Below, piece after piece: positions 1-10,919 of a stretch of 64,000 nucleotides of DNA. Source of the DNA: Schizochytrium sp. TIO01 (taxonomy: Eukaryota > Sar > Bigyra > Thraustochytrida > Thraustochytriidae); contig SMSO01000014.1 of assembly GCA_004764695.1 (NCBI GenBank), positions 3,671,148-3,735,147 of the forward strand, written 5' to 3'. A program made the translations under genes and the position numbers. The number at the start of each line of letters is the position of its first letter. Positions within the stretch are counted from its first letter, which is position 1. The notes beneath the pieces were generated by a model. It saw only the letters and a list, made by a program, of their open reading frames with translations, ran no database searches and was not told the DNA's origin.

Positions 1-448
1 TCAGCAACAGAGTGAGGCCGTGGCCGATGCAAGGTCAAACGAGTGTCACCATATACTGTCGTTCCTCGCTGTCCGAATAGAGTTCGCTTTTTGCGTACAG
101 TGTTTCTTTTATTCTTTAGGAGAGAAAACTCACACATTTTTTTTAATCCATCGTTGTCCTAAATAACTCTTTGTAATTAAAAATTGAAATAGTAAATTTC
201 ACTTTGTCGAAAATAAAAGGCTTTTAGAAGCACCATAGAAACCGCTTAGCTATTACTCTAGCACTGTTTGCACATCAATGTGAGCAGCGGGTAGGGGGGG
301 GTACTAGGCCCCAAATAGGTTAAACTGTAAGAAGCTACGGGAACTGCGAAACCATATCAGTCCACGATCTGGAGAAGAAGTCGAAGTCAGCGAGCAGAGC
401 ACAATTTGAAGACTTCGAGGAGGGATCAAGACACGCAAGACGCGAAGA
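1..448. other. 5' spacer of the TPR/STI1 gene
   Basis: No coding region is supported here. The stretch is AT-rich up to about 230 and has a run of eight G at about 293-300. It must hold the promoter and 5' leader of the TPR/STI1 gene, whose inferred start codon is at 449. I could not identify a TATA box or other named element with confidence. Confidence 0.5.
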
Positions 449-2189
449 ATGACTGAGGGAAAAGCTGCTGCGTAAGTTGTTTGGGGCTGGGTCAACTTTA
501 TTTATGCAAGAGGCGCAGGGGATGCAGAAGGAATCGAGACTGCGGTACCGAGTCGATGGAGGCCAGCCGCTGGAGAAAACTCAACGGACGAACACAAGGA
601 GCTGAAGAAAAGAAGACTCCAAGAAGGCGGCTTACCAAACCTTGTGGCACCATGGGCTGTTTTACATATGAGGAGAGGAATTATCGAGAATACTGACTTC
701 AAAATGCTCCTACGGACGTGGCATTGTGGACTAGAAATGCAGAATTCCACCACCCCTGGATGATAGCGACGAGGAAGCAGATGATGAATTTGTAACTCTG
801 GAAGAAAATCGTGCAAAGGCCGAAACCCTGACAAACCAAGCCTTGAAATCTCTGTCGGCAAAAACTTCATCTGCAAACACAAGCGAGCAGGATAAGGTCA
901 TTGAGCTCAGTGAAACAGAGAAGGCTGCAGCGGAGGCCGTCGACAAGCTGTATGCTCGAAAGAATCGCGATGGCGATGCCGGTGATAACGCAGAGGTTCC
1001 CTCAATTTTGGAGCAAATGCAAGCTGCAAGCGAGGCAGCAAAGTCTGTTGAAAGAGCTCGCAAAGAGGCCGAGAGGAAACGTGATGACGCGACTTTCGGA
1101 GCAGGACTTGCAGAAGCAATGAGGGCCAACCGGAGACGTCAAAAGGCATGCGAAGCCGAGGTGGTCAAGCTTAAAGCACACGGCAATGCAGCCTTCAAGG
1201 CGGGGAATCACTCTGAAGCTCGTGAATTCTACTCAAAGGCTATTAAAAAATGCAAAGATGCCTCATTGGGCTCCGGATGGTACGAGGATGAGGCCGTCCT
1301 TTACTGTAATCGTGCATTGATGGCACTGCATGTGGGTGACGCTAAGGATGCCGAGGAAGACGCTAAGCGGACCATTGAGCTGCGTCCAAGCTGGGCTAAA
1401 GGCCACGTGCGCTGTGCATTAGCTTTGCGTGCACAAAAACTTGACAAAGAAGCCCAGCGATGCTTTGAGAAGGGCGCGAAGCTCGTCTCGGCCAAGGAAA
1501 AGCCCCTATTAGAAAATGAATACAAGAAGATCTACCCGCAAGCATACGAAATCTACGCAATGCCAGTGATTGGTGGATTCCAAGGAAAGGAAAACAACCA
1601 ACAGCAGCAGGAGGAGATGCAAACAAGCAAGGGTGGTAGTAAACAGCAAGATAATCCAGATGCAAGGTGGGAGATCCCGGAGGCACAACGTATTGCCAAT
1701 ACTCTTAAGGATGGTATGTGGGCCAATGAAAAGCTCCAGCAAAGAATTATGAATAATCCGATCCTTGCGAAAGGCATGGCCGATCCCAGGAGTTCAGCTC
1801 TCTTCCAACGGATTCAAGAAAACCCAAGTGCAGCCATGAAGGAGTACGGAACGAGCCCTGAAGCCCGTGCTTTCATTGAGGAACTTATGAAGACTCTGGG
1901 AGAACACTTTATGAAGGAGGGTGAAGAGAGAGCAAAACGTGACTTTCAAGCTGCAATTCAAGGCACTGCTCCTGCCATCATGACTAAGGAAGAGGCAGAA
2001 ACGCAGCGTCGTGTGCAAAAAATCCTTGCAAGAGACGATCTACGTGAGATTATGTTAGATCCTGAGACACAGAAAGTTCTTCAGGAGTGTGTCTTGAGTC
2101 CAGAAAATGTCAGTAAGTATATGGCTGACAATAAGTGGAGAACCCGTCTCAACCTCTTGTTAGACAATGGACTTATTCGTTTTGAGTAG
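449..2189 (+). CDS. TPR and STI1-domain co-chaperone-like protein, two exons
   Basis: Predicted 489-residue protein from exons 449-471 and 743-2189. Exon 1 encodes MTEGKAA plus two bases and stops at a GTAAGT donor; the acceptor is TGCAG at 738-742, and the phases match (Ala-8 is split). The large reading frame has no ATG between its upstream stop at 732 and residue 42, so an upstream exon is required. The N-terminal 100 residues are acidic and helical. Residues about 150-261 form a TPR block with the Hsp70/Hsp90 carboxylate-clamp pattern (K..GN..F, NRA, KGH.R). Residues about 317-399 resemble an STI1 domain (repeated NP/DP, M-rich). The last 65 residues resemble the DP2 domain of HOP/STI1 (DPETQKVLQEC, then NGLI). 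It probably bridges Hsp70/Hsp90 and clients in the cytosol. It is not canonical STI1, which has three TPR blocks; here there is one. Confidence 0.85.
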
Positions 2190-3250
2190 TCAGACAAAAC
2201 CGTTTCCTATAAAAACTAGTACATTCATTTCACCAGTCTTTCCTTGGAAGTGACCTAATTTTCCGAAACAAATCGATGTTTACATAAACCCAAAGTGTAG
2301 AACAGAAGTCTTGCTATGATTATAGATTATATTTAGGGGCGCGTAACTTTCGAAAACTTCACATGCGTGTGGTTAGACCTGAATGATGGTTATTCATGTC
2401 GAACCAGTCGTAGATCTGTGTTTTGAGTTGGGCAGTATACTTTTGCAATTACATTCCCTTCGGCCTGAACTCAACTACGTTGTTGGACCAGAGGATGATA
2501 TGCAATTCTAAAATCACATGTAAGCCTGCTTCTTACTATCATTTTTTTCGTTACTGTTCTTGCAGAAGATCCTTCAACTGCATCTGACAGGATTCCACGC
2601 TCACGAAGCACGCCACCTGTGCTTTCTTCTGCCTTATGTCACCGCTATCCAATTTGTTCTTTGTGAAAAGATGTCGACTCCGTCGTGATCAACTTGTGCA
2701 GGGTCTGTTATGATAAATGCTCAAGCGATTGCGACAAAGCCGCTATCATTGATTTGACTGGGCGGCCCAACTTGTAAAGATACCGGTACACTTTGCAATA
2801 AACAAAGTAAGAAATCGCCGCATGGTTCCTGATTAGTCAGGTAATGCTCGGCGGTGGAAGTAGGTCACAGGGCATCCTATTCTTTCGACACTCACAACAA
2901 CGGGCGCCACGAAAGGAATTCCCCATCAAAAGCCTCCAGTGCAATTCTTTCGGGTCGCGATCATGTCGCTCGAGGGTGGTCGTCCGACGTGCATCTATTT
3001 ATATACACAAATATCCATCTCTGTGCCATTGCGTCAAGCCTCCTGTCTTGTCTGGAGCATGGATTGATTTTTGCATTAAAGTGGGCTTTCGCCTCATATT
3101 AATGACGCAGGTATTCTCTGTTCCTCTGCTTTTCCTCTTCCATTTCGCAAGTTTCTAAGCGAAGAATAAGATTCTCTAAGTGGACCCCGATCTTTGGTCC
3201 AGCCCCTATCCCAGAGCTGCATTCCGTCGCAGCAAACCCGAAACCCTGCC
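2190..3250. other. Intergenic spacer, no gene seen
   Basis: This holds the 3' end of the TPR/STI1 gene and an AT-rich spacer. Short open frames around 2844-3158 look random in composition, start poorly and have no recognisable motif. I saw no RNA gene on either strand. Confidence 0.5.
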
Positions 3251-3396
3251 ATGGAAGCCCTCCTCGCGAGCCTCGTCCTGGCGGCGTGCTTGTCACTCCT
3301 CAGGGTCCTTTCGAGCGTGAATGCCACGCAGTTCGAGGCCAAGAATAGTTCACGGGGAGCGCAGTGCAATAGCTCTGCTGTTACGTCTAATAAAAG
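3251..3396 (+). other. Possible first exon encoding a signal peptide
   Basis: From ATG 3251 the frame reads 48 codons and then meets a good donor (AG|GTAAGAAG at 3397). The first 25 residues are strongly hydrophobic (MEALLASLVLAACLSLLRV) and end in a plausible signal-peptidase site (VNA), followed by an Asn/Ser-rich stretch with two N-glycosylation sequons (NSS). I could not assign the next exon. One compatible acceptor lies at 3588 and would join the open frame of the phosphatase-fold gene downstream, but the joined sequence at 3589-3934 does not look like protein. It may be a separate short gene or chance. Confidence 0.22.
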
Positions 3397-3934
3397 GTAA
3401 GAAGAAAGAAGAAGTTGTGCACTGCAACGAAACAATGAATGTGAAATAATCAACCTCAAGACTGACTGAGCGCTCGAATGATATGCACCAATCGACACCA
3501 GCGAACTCGCCAGACGCCGCAGCGTACGCCCACGCACACCTCATCCATGCCAATTTCGGCGTGAGTCCGGAGAAGTATTAGGCCTTGGAGAAGGTTTTGG
3601 AGAAGGTTTTAAGTGTGGCGAGCAAGCAGGAACACACGCGGAAAGACTTGGCAAAAGAACAGAACGCGAGGGGGCTGCTAGGTACGGTCTTATGGGTTTC
3701 TGGTGGGTGGGAGGAAACGAGCGGCTAAGAAGAGAGAAAAGAAGAACGGTAAAGCACGATTGTGTAATAGGAATAAAGTCAAGAAAAGAAATAACAACAA
3801 CAGAAGCAGAAACAGAAGCAGAAACAAGCACGAGAATAAGTAACAGTAGCACTGGATCTTTGAGGGAATTAGGTTTGTGCACAACCACCTCAAGGATTTG
3901 CACATTGGGTTTTGGGGCCCAGCAAATTCGGATT

Positions 3935-5695
3935 ATGCTGGCGAGGCTTGGCGGACTTGCCTGTGCAGGGACTGGAGCAGCGACTGCGAAAGCAAGCAGC
4001 ACTCTTGGCGTGAAAGCACGGCCGAGTGGCTTGAGACGCGTGAACCACTTTCGAGCGACTCTTCTCGCGGCTCCGCATATCTGGGCAGCTGCCTCCGCTT
4101 TGCAAACGAAGCAGATCACCACGTCTACAACCACCATGTCAAGCCAGGTTGGGGCCGAATGTGCGGCACCGAGTGCGAACCTTGAGGTGGCCAGCTGGAA
4201 CATCGCGGCTATCAACAACAATCCCTTCGAGTACTGGATCTCATATGACAACGACGACTACAATTGTCTCATGGCAGATGTTCAAAGGTTCATCAAGAAC
4301 CCTGGCGAAGACGACGTCGCGGTCTCGGAGATTATCACGGACGACAAATTTGCAGACCTCAAGGAGCTCATGGAGACCTACGGTTGGAAGGACCTTGACG
4401 CAGTGGAATCCCGTTGGCGTGAAGAGTACAGAGATCGCAAGATCGTCTCAGAGTTCCTTAAAGATAAGGAGATCGGCAACAAGCGCCTTGCCTCCATGCT
4501 CGATCGGGTCACGAACACCATCAACCTCGCAGACGGCTCCAAAGCTTTCCGCCCCACCCCCATCAACTGCTATGCTGAAAAGTTCTCTAGCTTTGACGAG
4601 TGGTGGTCTCACTGGACCAATTTCATGTTCAAGGAGACCATTGAGGTGCGCATGAAGGGCGAGACTAAGCAGGTCTTGCCTGCCGATCTTTTGCTGCCGA
4701 TTAAGCGCAGCAAGTACCCGGCCATCTCTGAGGAAGAGGAGGCTATTAGTCTGCCTCTGCAGACGGTATGTGCTGCAGCCTTCGATGGTATTCTCGTTCA
4801 CATGCTGAACAAGGTTTCTGGAGAGGCCTGGCAGGATCTTCGCAAGCAGCTTAGCGAGGCGCTGAATATGCGTAAGAACGAGCGCACGATGGAGATTCTT
4901 GAGAAGACCTATGGATCTTCTGATGTTGTGTTTCTGCAGGAGGTTGCTGGCGCCTTTGTGTCGCAGCTTGAGGCCCACCCAGTGCTTTCTCAGCGTTTTG
5001 CAATTCTTGCACCTGTGACCTCTGGCAAACGCGACCAGCTCTCTGTGATTCTCGCTAACAAAGAGATCTTTGACATTGAGGCTGCTAAGGATGTCTCCGA
5101 TGCTGTCTCCGCAAAGTTCCCTGCAGGAAAAGACGTCCCTGTAGCCGAAGGCGACCTTGTTGCATCGCTTGTGCCTTTGCGCAACAGCGAGGAGGGAACC
5201 CAACCTTTTCTATTGGCTTCTTTCCATGGTGACACAAACGGTCTTGCTACGATTCCTGTTGTGCAGGCCGTGCATGATTACGTGAGCGAGGACCTTGATA
5301 ATAAGGCAACGCTGCTCTTTGGCCTGGACGCCAACACCTACGAGAACAGCACACCTGGCAAAACACAAGATGTTCTGGAGTTTGGAGAATTCTACGTTAA
5401 ACAGGGACTTACCTCCACCTGGGGCGATAAGCCCAAGGCTGATGAGTACACCACCTTTAACGCGCGTACTTTCTTGCAGCCGCAATTGAACAAAGCTGTG
5501 ACCAAGGAAGAGGTTCGTGCTAAGGGTGATGTGAACCCGAAGGATTTTATCCTCTTTTACAAGAACCAGATGGCCGCTGAGAGCAGCACCGTTAAGGACA
5601 ACACTGGCGAGCGCTCCTTTGTGGAGGATGTCTTCCCTACACTTACATTTCCCTCAGATCACGCCGTTATTTCTGCTAAGGTCAAGACGATCTAA
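3935..5695 (+). CDS. Endonuclease/exonuclease/phosphatase-superfamily protein
   Basis: A 586-residue protein in one exon, ending TAA at 5693-5695. It shows the ordered signatures of the EEP (DNase I-like) fold: ASWNIAA at about 86-92, FLQEVAG with a catalytic-type Glu at about 336, SFHGDTNG at about 429, GLDANTYEN at about 463, and a terminal PSDHAVIS with the Asp-His pair at 575-576. Members are metal-dependent phosphodiesterases or phosphatases; the substrate cannot be inferred. Two starts compete. ATG 3935 gives a leader of about 70 residues with no acidic residue and several Arg, which looks mitochondrial. ATG 4136 sits in the better context (CCACCATGT) and gives a 519-residue cytosolic form. 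The frame is open back to 3581, but that part reads like untranslated leader. Codon use is biased to C/G-ending codons, suggesting good expression. Confidence 0.8.
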   Translation: MLARLGGLACAGTGAATAKASSTLGVKARPSGLRRVNHFRATLLAAPHIWAAASALQTKQITTSTTTMSSQVGAECAAPSANLEVASWNIAAINNNPFEYWISYDNDDYNCLMADVQRFIKNPGEDDVAVSEIITDDKFADLKELMETYGWKDLDAVESRWREEYRDRKIVSEFLKDKEIGNKRLASMLDRVTNTINLADGSKAFRPTPINCYAEKFSSFDEWWSHWTNFMFKETIEVRMKGETKQVLPADLLLPIKRSKYPAISEEEEAISLPLQTVCAAAFDGILVHMLNKVSGEAWQDLRKQLSEALNMRKNERTMEILEKTYGSSDVVFLQEVAGAFVSQLEAHPVLSQRFAILAPVTSGKRDQLSVILANKEIFDIEAAKDVSDAVSAKFPAGKDVPVAEGDLVASLVPLRNSEEGTQPFLLASFHGDTNGLATIPVVQAVHDYVSEDLDNKATLLFGLDANTYENSTPGKTQDVLEFGEFYVKQGLTSTWGDKPKADEYTTFNARTFLQPQLNKAVTKEEVRAKGDVNPKDFILFYKNQMAAESSTVKDNTGERSFVEDVFPTLTFPSDHAVISAKVKTI

Positions 5696-6218
5696 TTCAA
5701 CTTAGAAGGATCCTTATTCCTTCTTTGTTTTTGTGTATGTGCCTAGTAGAAGATCTGATTGGCCACCATAGAATTCACGACGATAACAAGCTAATAACAA
5801 ATAACAACCAACCCAACTATTCTTTGTTTTCTTCCTCTTTCTCTTTCTTATCGAAGGCCTTGCTCAATATTTATTTTTTAAAATAGCCTAGTGCATGAGA
5901 GAGCTCAAATACCTACTTGGCTAGCTATTCCTTTCTAGAGCTCTTGAACTCCGTATGCTTGTTGAAGACATGCTATCTAAAAAATCTATAATTATTTCAC
6001 CACGCAAGCAATGTGCAGTGCGAGGCACTCAAGAGACGAATTGTGTTTAGGTAGCAAAGGTTTCCAGTACCATTTGAAGAGACCTGTACTTCGCAGGGAC
6101 AATGCCGACCCAGCAAAAGGAGGTTACAAATCATGACACGTTTCAACCCATCCAGACGCAGCTATGTACATCAGGCTACGAAGTTGGCGGCTTATTAATT
6201 CGGCCCTAACTTTCAATC
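5696..6218. other. 3'-3' spacer between convergent genes
   Basis: AT-rich spacer between the convergent phosphatase-fold and Gfo/Idh/MocA genes, so it holds both 3' untranslated regions. No further gene or structured element seen. Confidence 0.5.
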
Positions 6219-7223
6219 TTACAGTTTAGCGTGCACTTTCGCTGTCTGAAGAAGCAGAACTCCGGCGCGAGCATCCTCCAAGGTAGAAAGTGGAGGCTTC
6301 CCTTCCCTAACACATTTTTCTAAAAAGTATTGTACTTCTTCATAAACACTATTAGGAAATGCATCATAAGTGTGCGAGTGAATGGTGTGCTTCTCATTCA
6401 CGACAATATCATTGTAAGAGTAGCGCGCGGCGCCCTTGGTACCAATAACCTTGACACTGAAGCTCCAGGGCTCTGCAGAGTGGTCGTCCGCTGCAAAACT
6501 TCCCTCAAGCACAACGATAGTGCCGGCCTTGACCTTTGTAAGAATCACAGCTGTACTCTCCCGGTCTTTAAGCTCGCTACCCACGCTGGATGCGAGACAC
6601 TGCACTGCAACTGGATCTGCGTCCTCACCAGAACCGAGCAAGAAGCGTGCAATATATGAATGATGTGTCATGGTTTGATCCATAACACCCACAAGGCGAG
6701 CAGCCACTTCGTCATTATGATGGATATTGTACATTACAGACACATGCACAAGTGTACCAAGGCGACCTTGTGCAATGGATTCTCGCATTCGTACAAGCTG
6801 TGGATCGTATATGCAATTATGGCCAGGCATACAAACCCGGTTATGCTTTTGGCTAAGGTGAATAAGCTCATCAATCTCACTCGCTGTAGCAGCCACAGGT
6901 TTTTCTACGAGAACATGTTTCCCGTGCTGCAAGGCTTCTTTGGCGAGCTGAAGATGAGTTTGCAGTGGAGTTAAGATGAAGACAGCCTCAACCTCGCGAT
7001 CGTTCCAGACATCGTCGAGAGTCTTAAAAACCTTCTTCGCACCAAATGCTTTGCAGCGCTCGTGAACATTCACGATGTGCCCACCTGACGAGATATCCTT
7101 CTCCTTGTGGTTCCACACGCCTACAAGTTTGCCACAGGTCGAGCGTCTTAGGGCATCGGCGTGAAGCGTTGCGATGTCGCCAACCCCAAGAAAGGCGACG
7201 CCGACTGGCGACTTCGATAGCAT
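6219..7223 (-). CDS. Gfo/Idh/MocA-family NAD(P)-dependent oxidoreductase
   Basis: A 334-residue single-exon protein starting at ATG 7223-7221; the frame extends a further 20 codons upstream but only with a TTG. Residues 8-18 are the Rossmann dinucleotide site (GVAFLGVGDIA). Residues 84-109 run from LTP to VEKPVAA, with the EKP signature whose Lys is catalytic in the family. MDQTMTHHSYIARFLLG at about 181-197 fits the active-site helix with a His. The C-terminal half is the usual substrate-binding alpha/beta domain. Length is normal for the family, whose members oxidise or reduce sugars, inositols or bile-pigment-like substrates; the substrate here cannot be told. No targeting signal is evident, so it is likely cytosolic. 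Confidence 0.88.
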   Translation of the reverse strand: MLSKSPVGVAFLGVGDIATLHADALRRSTCGKLVGVWNHKEKDISSGGHIVNVHERCKAFGAKKVFKTLDDVWNDREVEAVFILTPLQTHLQLAKEALQHGKHVLVEKPVAATASEIDELIHLSQKHNRVCMPGHNCIYDPQLVRMRESIAQGRLGTLVHVSVMYNIHHNDEVAARLVGVMDQTMTHHSYIARFLLGSGEDADPVAVQCLASSVGSELKDRESTAVILTKVKAGTIVVLEGSFAADDHSAEPWSFSVKVIGTKGAARYSYNDIVVNEKHTIHSHTYDAFPNSVYEEVQYFLEKCVREGKPPLSTLEDARAGVLLLQTAKVHAKL

Positions 7224-8181
7224 GGTACAGAGCTCCTTGCAAAGCACAAATACCAGGCAATCTGAAAAATTGGTGCGTCGCAACGAAGCTTATGATTTTG
7301 GGGTTTATGTGCAATGCAACATGACAGATATTGATTCTTATAGTTCTTTTTTTGTTGTTGCTTTTATTTCTTTTTTTACTCTTCGATTTCTAAAGAGACC
7401 AATTTTATAGATAAGTATTGCTTAGATCTGGATCAATCTCTCTAGCAACAACTGATACAAGCTTTCAGGGTGGCTTAACTAAAGAGGTAATTCCCCAGGT
7501 AACTAAGACCTGTTCTAAAAGCTACCGATTAAGTCTGGAAATGTGTTGTGATAAGTGTTCCAGCTTGGGATGAAACAGCTTGCTTGAACATTTGAAGATC
7601 TGGATTGCAATTTCAGGTTCTCTGATTCGAGGAGCCTGAGTGAGGAGCTACTGAAGCATAGAGGGAAATTCAATGAACAGGGTTCATCATCAATAACATT
7701 CTAAAGTTCCGTGTTTACTTCGATGTATGAAACTGCAAGGCTTTATTATGATATTGGTATTCAAATGAAGAAAATATTTGGCCATTTCTTAAGGTTGAAA
7801 ATGAACTAGTTCGAAATTGTAGCAAAGGAATACAGCCGAGATAAAGCGCTGCACTACGTAGACGTTGGAACAGACCACATGGAGCCTGCACAGACATCAA
7901 CTACATGAAAACTTATTTAGTAGTAGATCAGATTGCCTGCCTGCCTTTTACAGGGAAGAAGATAGCAACAAGGCACGGCAATATACTTTTGCGAGAGACA
8001 GGCTTACACCCTATCAGGCTCAACTTGAGGGGTGTAAAAACTCGAACTCTTTGCAGGTGTAGACATGACAACTTCCACCGATAATCGAGAGGTAGAACAT
8101 GTGTCGGTGGCGAGAGACTAGGTTTCATTGTTGAAGTGAAACATGAGTCTGGGGGGAGTTATTTGGAGATGATCCACTCGC
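7224..8181. other. Intergenic spacer, no gene seen
   Basis: Upstream region of the Gfo/Idh/MocA gene and 3' flank of the dioxygenase gene. The bases just upstream of the start (about 7340-7410) are T-rich on the + strand. Small open frames at 7715-8128 have no coding character that I can defend. Confidence 0.5.
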
Positions 8182-9225
8182 TTAGAAGAAGACGAAGAGA
8201 GCACCGAGAGCCATGAGAAGGCTGGAGCTCAGGGTCATGGCACTGGAGGGTGCGTTGGTGGGCCACATGGTGGGGGAGCCAGTGGTCGGGGTAGTAGGAG
8301 CAGTGGAAGTTCCCGGAGGAGAGCCACCCTGGGTAAAGTTGCCATCAGGTCCGCCGCTGGGCATGCTGGGTCCGCTGCCACTGGGCACGCTGCCGCCACC
8401 AGAGGAAGTCGAGTCAGTCTCCACGGTATCAATACCGACGGTGACGAAACCAATGACTCCCTTGGTGAGGCCCTCGCCAGGGTACATTTCGGTGAGGGTG
8501 GTCAAGCCGTAAGATCCATCCTGGCCAGTGTAAACGGAGTCGTTTGCAAGGGCAGTGATACTGGCGGTGTTGTTCTCGTAGTAGGATGCACTCTGGATTT
8601 CGTAGGTGTAGGTGTCGTTGAAGAAGAGCTGACCAACGTGGGAGACAGTGCCACCAGTGTAAGACTCGCCGTCGTCGGTCTCGGTAATGTTGAAGTGGAC
8701 GCGGATGTGGATGTGGGTTACGCGACCCTCGTACCAGCCAGGGAAGATGGTGTCAACAACAGTGGTGCCAGAAGCGTTGGTGTACTGAATTCCACGAAGG
8801 TAGGTGGAGTTGTCGGTGTCAGAACCGGTGTTGGTGCTCTGCTCGTAGAAGTGAGAGTAAATGCCGTTGGCGTCACAGTGCCAGAACTCGACGGCAGCGC
8901 CCTCGATCTCCTCGCAGGTGGTGGAGTTGACGACGGTCAACTGGATCTGGAAGGGGACACCAGGTTTACCTTCTGTGATGTTCTCGCGAATGGGAGCCTC
9001 GTCCCATACGTAGGGGCCCTCGGTGACCTCAGGGTCAAGGGGGCAAGTGCTGTCAAGGGAGCGACCCTTGGCAAGGCAAGCTGCAGAGAGCTTACGACCG
9101 TGTGTGTTAAGGCGCTCGAAGTTAGGGATGGCAGCAGACCAGTGGTTTGCCGGCACGTTGTGGCCAGCCACGGAGCTGGCGAGCATGGCGACGGTCGCCA
9201 GCACGAGGCCTACACTACGCATCAT
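8182..9225 (-). CDS. Secreted intradiol ring-cleavage dioxygenase-like protein, probably GPI-anchored
   Basis: A 347-residue single-exon protein. The start is the first of two adjacent ATGs (9225-9223), followed by a signal peptide of about 20 residues ending AGH. The catalytic-type core has TEGPYVWDEAPIREN (Tyr 72), VEFWHCDANGIYSHF (113-126) and FPGWYEGRVTHIHIRVHF (161-178), giving the Tyr, Tyr and His-x-His set expected for the non-haem Fe(III) site of intradiol dioxygenases (protocatechuate/catechol type). Many N-glycosylation sequons occur (NIT, NST, NNT, NDS). The C-terminal 80 residues are a Ser/Thr/Pro/Gly-rich stalk and then a hydrophobic tail, the usual GPI-attachment layout. Secreted relatives exist in fungi. 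A role on extracellular aromatic compounds is inferred from the fold, not shown. Confidence 0.82.
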   Translation of the reverse strand: MMRSVGLVLATVAMLASSVAGHNVPANHWSAAIPNFERLNTHGRKLSAACLAKGRSLDSTCPLDPEVTEGPYVWDEAPIRENITEGKPGVPFQIQLTVVNSTTCEEIEGAAVEFWHCDANGIYSHFYEQSTNTGSDTDNSTYLRGIQYTNASGTTVVDTIFPGWYEGRVTHIHIRVHFNITETDDGESYTGGTVSHVGQLFFNDTYTYEIQSASYYENNTASITALANDSVYTGQDGSYGLTTLTEMYPGEGLTKGVIGFVTVGIDTVETDSTSSGGGSVPSGSGPSMPSGGPDGNFTQGGSPPGTSTAPTTPTTGSPTMWPTNAPSSAMTLSSSLLMALGALFVFF

Positions 9226-10680
9226 CTTGATGTTGGTTTCGCTTCGTGTCGAGTCGAGTCGAGGAGAAAGCTGTTTGAGTTTTGGGTTTGCTGAGCTCCC
9301 GAAATCCTTGGAGCTTGACATGCAAACAAACAAGCAAACAAATAAAAATATCAAAGGACTCTAATCTCATTCCCCCTTTATTCTTCTTTAATGAGAGTGA
9401 TTGTGTGAGAGAGAGAATCCAATTTGTAAGTTACAGGCTCAGTAGAACTTCTTTTGCATTCTCTTTCACAAAGCTTCCGGAAGTAAATTTATTTTTAAAA
9501 TAAAGCCACCATGCCATGCATACCTTTAATCGCTTAGGGCTTCTAGCTAGTTTCCTTTTCTTTCTAAATTTACAATTTCTTTCAATCTAACTAACTGTTC
9601 GCTATGGAGGGGAAAGAAGTCACCACAGCGCAGACGCTCGAAAAAGAAGAATGAAAGAGAGAAAGAATGAAAGAAAAAACTTGCTTTGAAGAAGCTCAAG
9701 CAAAGCCAAAGTGCCTTCATGTCACACTCTCAGACAGGTCTTCCTAGAACTAAAGGCGCCAGCCTCGAGCATTGTGCACGTTATTCTGACAATATCCACG
9801 GTGCTTTCAAACCACGAAACCTGAGCGAGCGAGCGAAAGGACCCTTTTTCTCACCAGTCTTTACAGCAGACTAGCGAGCGTCAGTCAATGTTCATCTAAT
9901 TATTTTAAACATGGCTCTCTCTCTCTCTCTCGACGAAAGCAGAAAGCACTCGGGAGTGGTATAATAAATATTACGATAAGCGTGAGAGCGGATTGCTAGG
10001 GAGATGCTAGTGGCACGGCTAGCAGTATCTCAAAAACACAGGGTCGGAGAAGTCCCCTCACCACAGTGGTTAGTGTGCGGGGTCCTGCGCCTGCAGTCTC
10101 TTCAGTCGCACTTCCCACAGCCAGGCCTTCATGAGCTCCACATGATTAACTTTTCAAACTTTAAAGTAACTAATTAAATTATTTACTTATATATTTATTT
10201 ATTTATTTGTTAAAATTTAAAAAACAACTTGAAAACAAACCAAGCCAAAACCTTTGTAACTAAGTAAGTAACTAAGCGCGTTATTTGTTAATTTGTTAAT
10301 CTCCATGAGCTGCATAAAGCTCGGTTGGCGAGTTGGCAGACCTCTTCTTCCTCGTCTTCTTCTTCTTCTTCGCTCAATCCTGCCAAAACCCTGTGAGATA
10401 TCGAATCGTGCTCCAATTCCTCCGCGAGAGTGCTGGATATGCCTTCGACTTTCTCGCTTGCTTGCTTACTTCCACGCACCCATCTATATATCTATCCATC
10501 CATCCACTCATCAGTCGTGATCTTCGCATCACGTTTCCACAGAGAGAGTCCCTCATGTACCGACCTATGAGAGAATGAGAGAATGAATGATTATCTTTCT
10601 TCTCTTTCCCTTCTTTTTTCCTTTTTCCGTACTATTGATCGATTGCTGTGTTGCCATCTCTTCCGCATTTCCATTCCTTC
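9226..10680. other. AT-rich spacer with short simple repeats
   Basis: Start of an 8.6 kb gene-poor stretch. It includes the promoter side of the dioxygenase gene, a (CT)n run at about 9914-9931, ATTT repeats at about 10192-10208 and many tetranucleotide-like runs. A tRNA A-box-like string near 10061-10074 has no matching B box. Confidence 0.5.
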
Positions 10681-10746
10681 GATTGATTGACCGATAGACT
10701 GATCGATCGATTGATCGATCGTGATCGATCGATCAATTGATTGAGC
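10680..10746. repeat. GATC/GATT tetranucleotide repeat
   Basis: Imperfect tandem GATT and GATC units over about 65 bases; several units are self-complementary, so the tract could fold into short hairpins. Confidence 0.75.
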
Positions 10747-10834
10747 TTTTCAGGTTTTCACGGTTTGCGCTTAAGAAGCCGAAGAGAGGCCTCGAGGACC
10801 TGAAAGCCGCCTCTCAAGAAGACCTAAGAAAGCC

Positions 10835-10837
10835 AAA

Positions 10838-10917
<80 letters not shown>

Positions 10918-10919
10918 AA
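10835..10919. repeat. (AAAG)n microsatellite
   Basis: About 21 uninterrupted copies of AAAG, a long pure polypurine tract. A chance open frame across it would encode a Lys/Arg/Glu repeat and is not considered a gene. Confidence 0.95.

Noticed and set aside
4448-5203. 251-codon minus-strand frame over the EEP-fold gene
   Set aside because: Antisense shadow; the + strand has the ordered catalytic motifs.
10061-10074. tRNA A-box-like string with AGTGGTTAG
   Set aside because: No B-box consensus at the required distance and no cloverleaf can be drawn.
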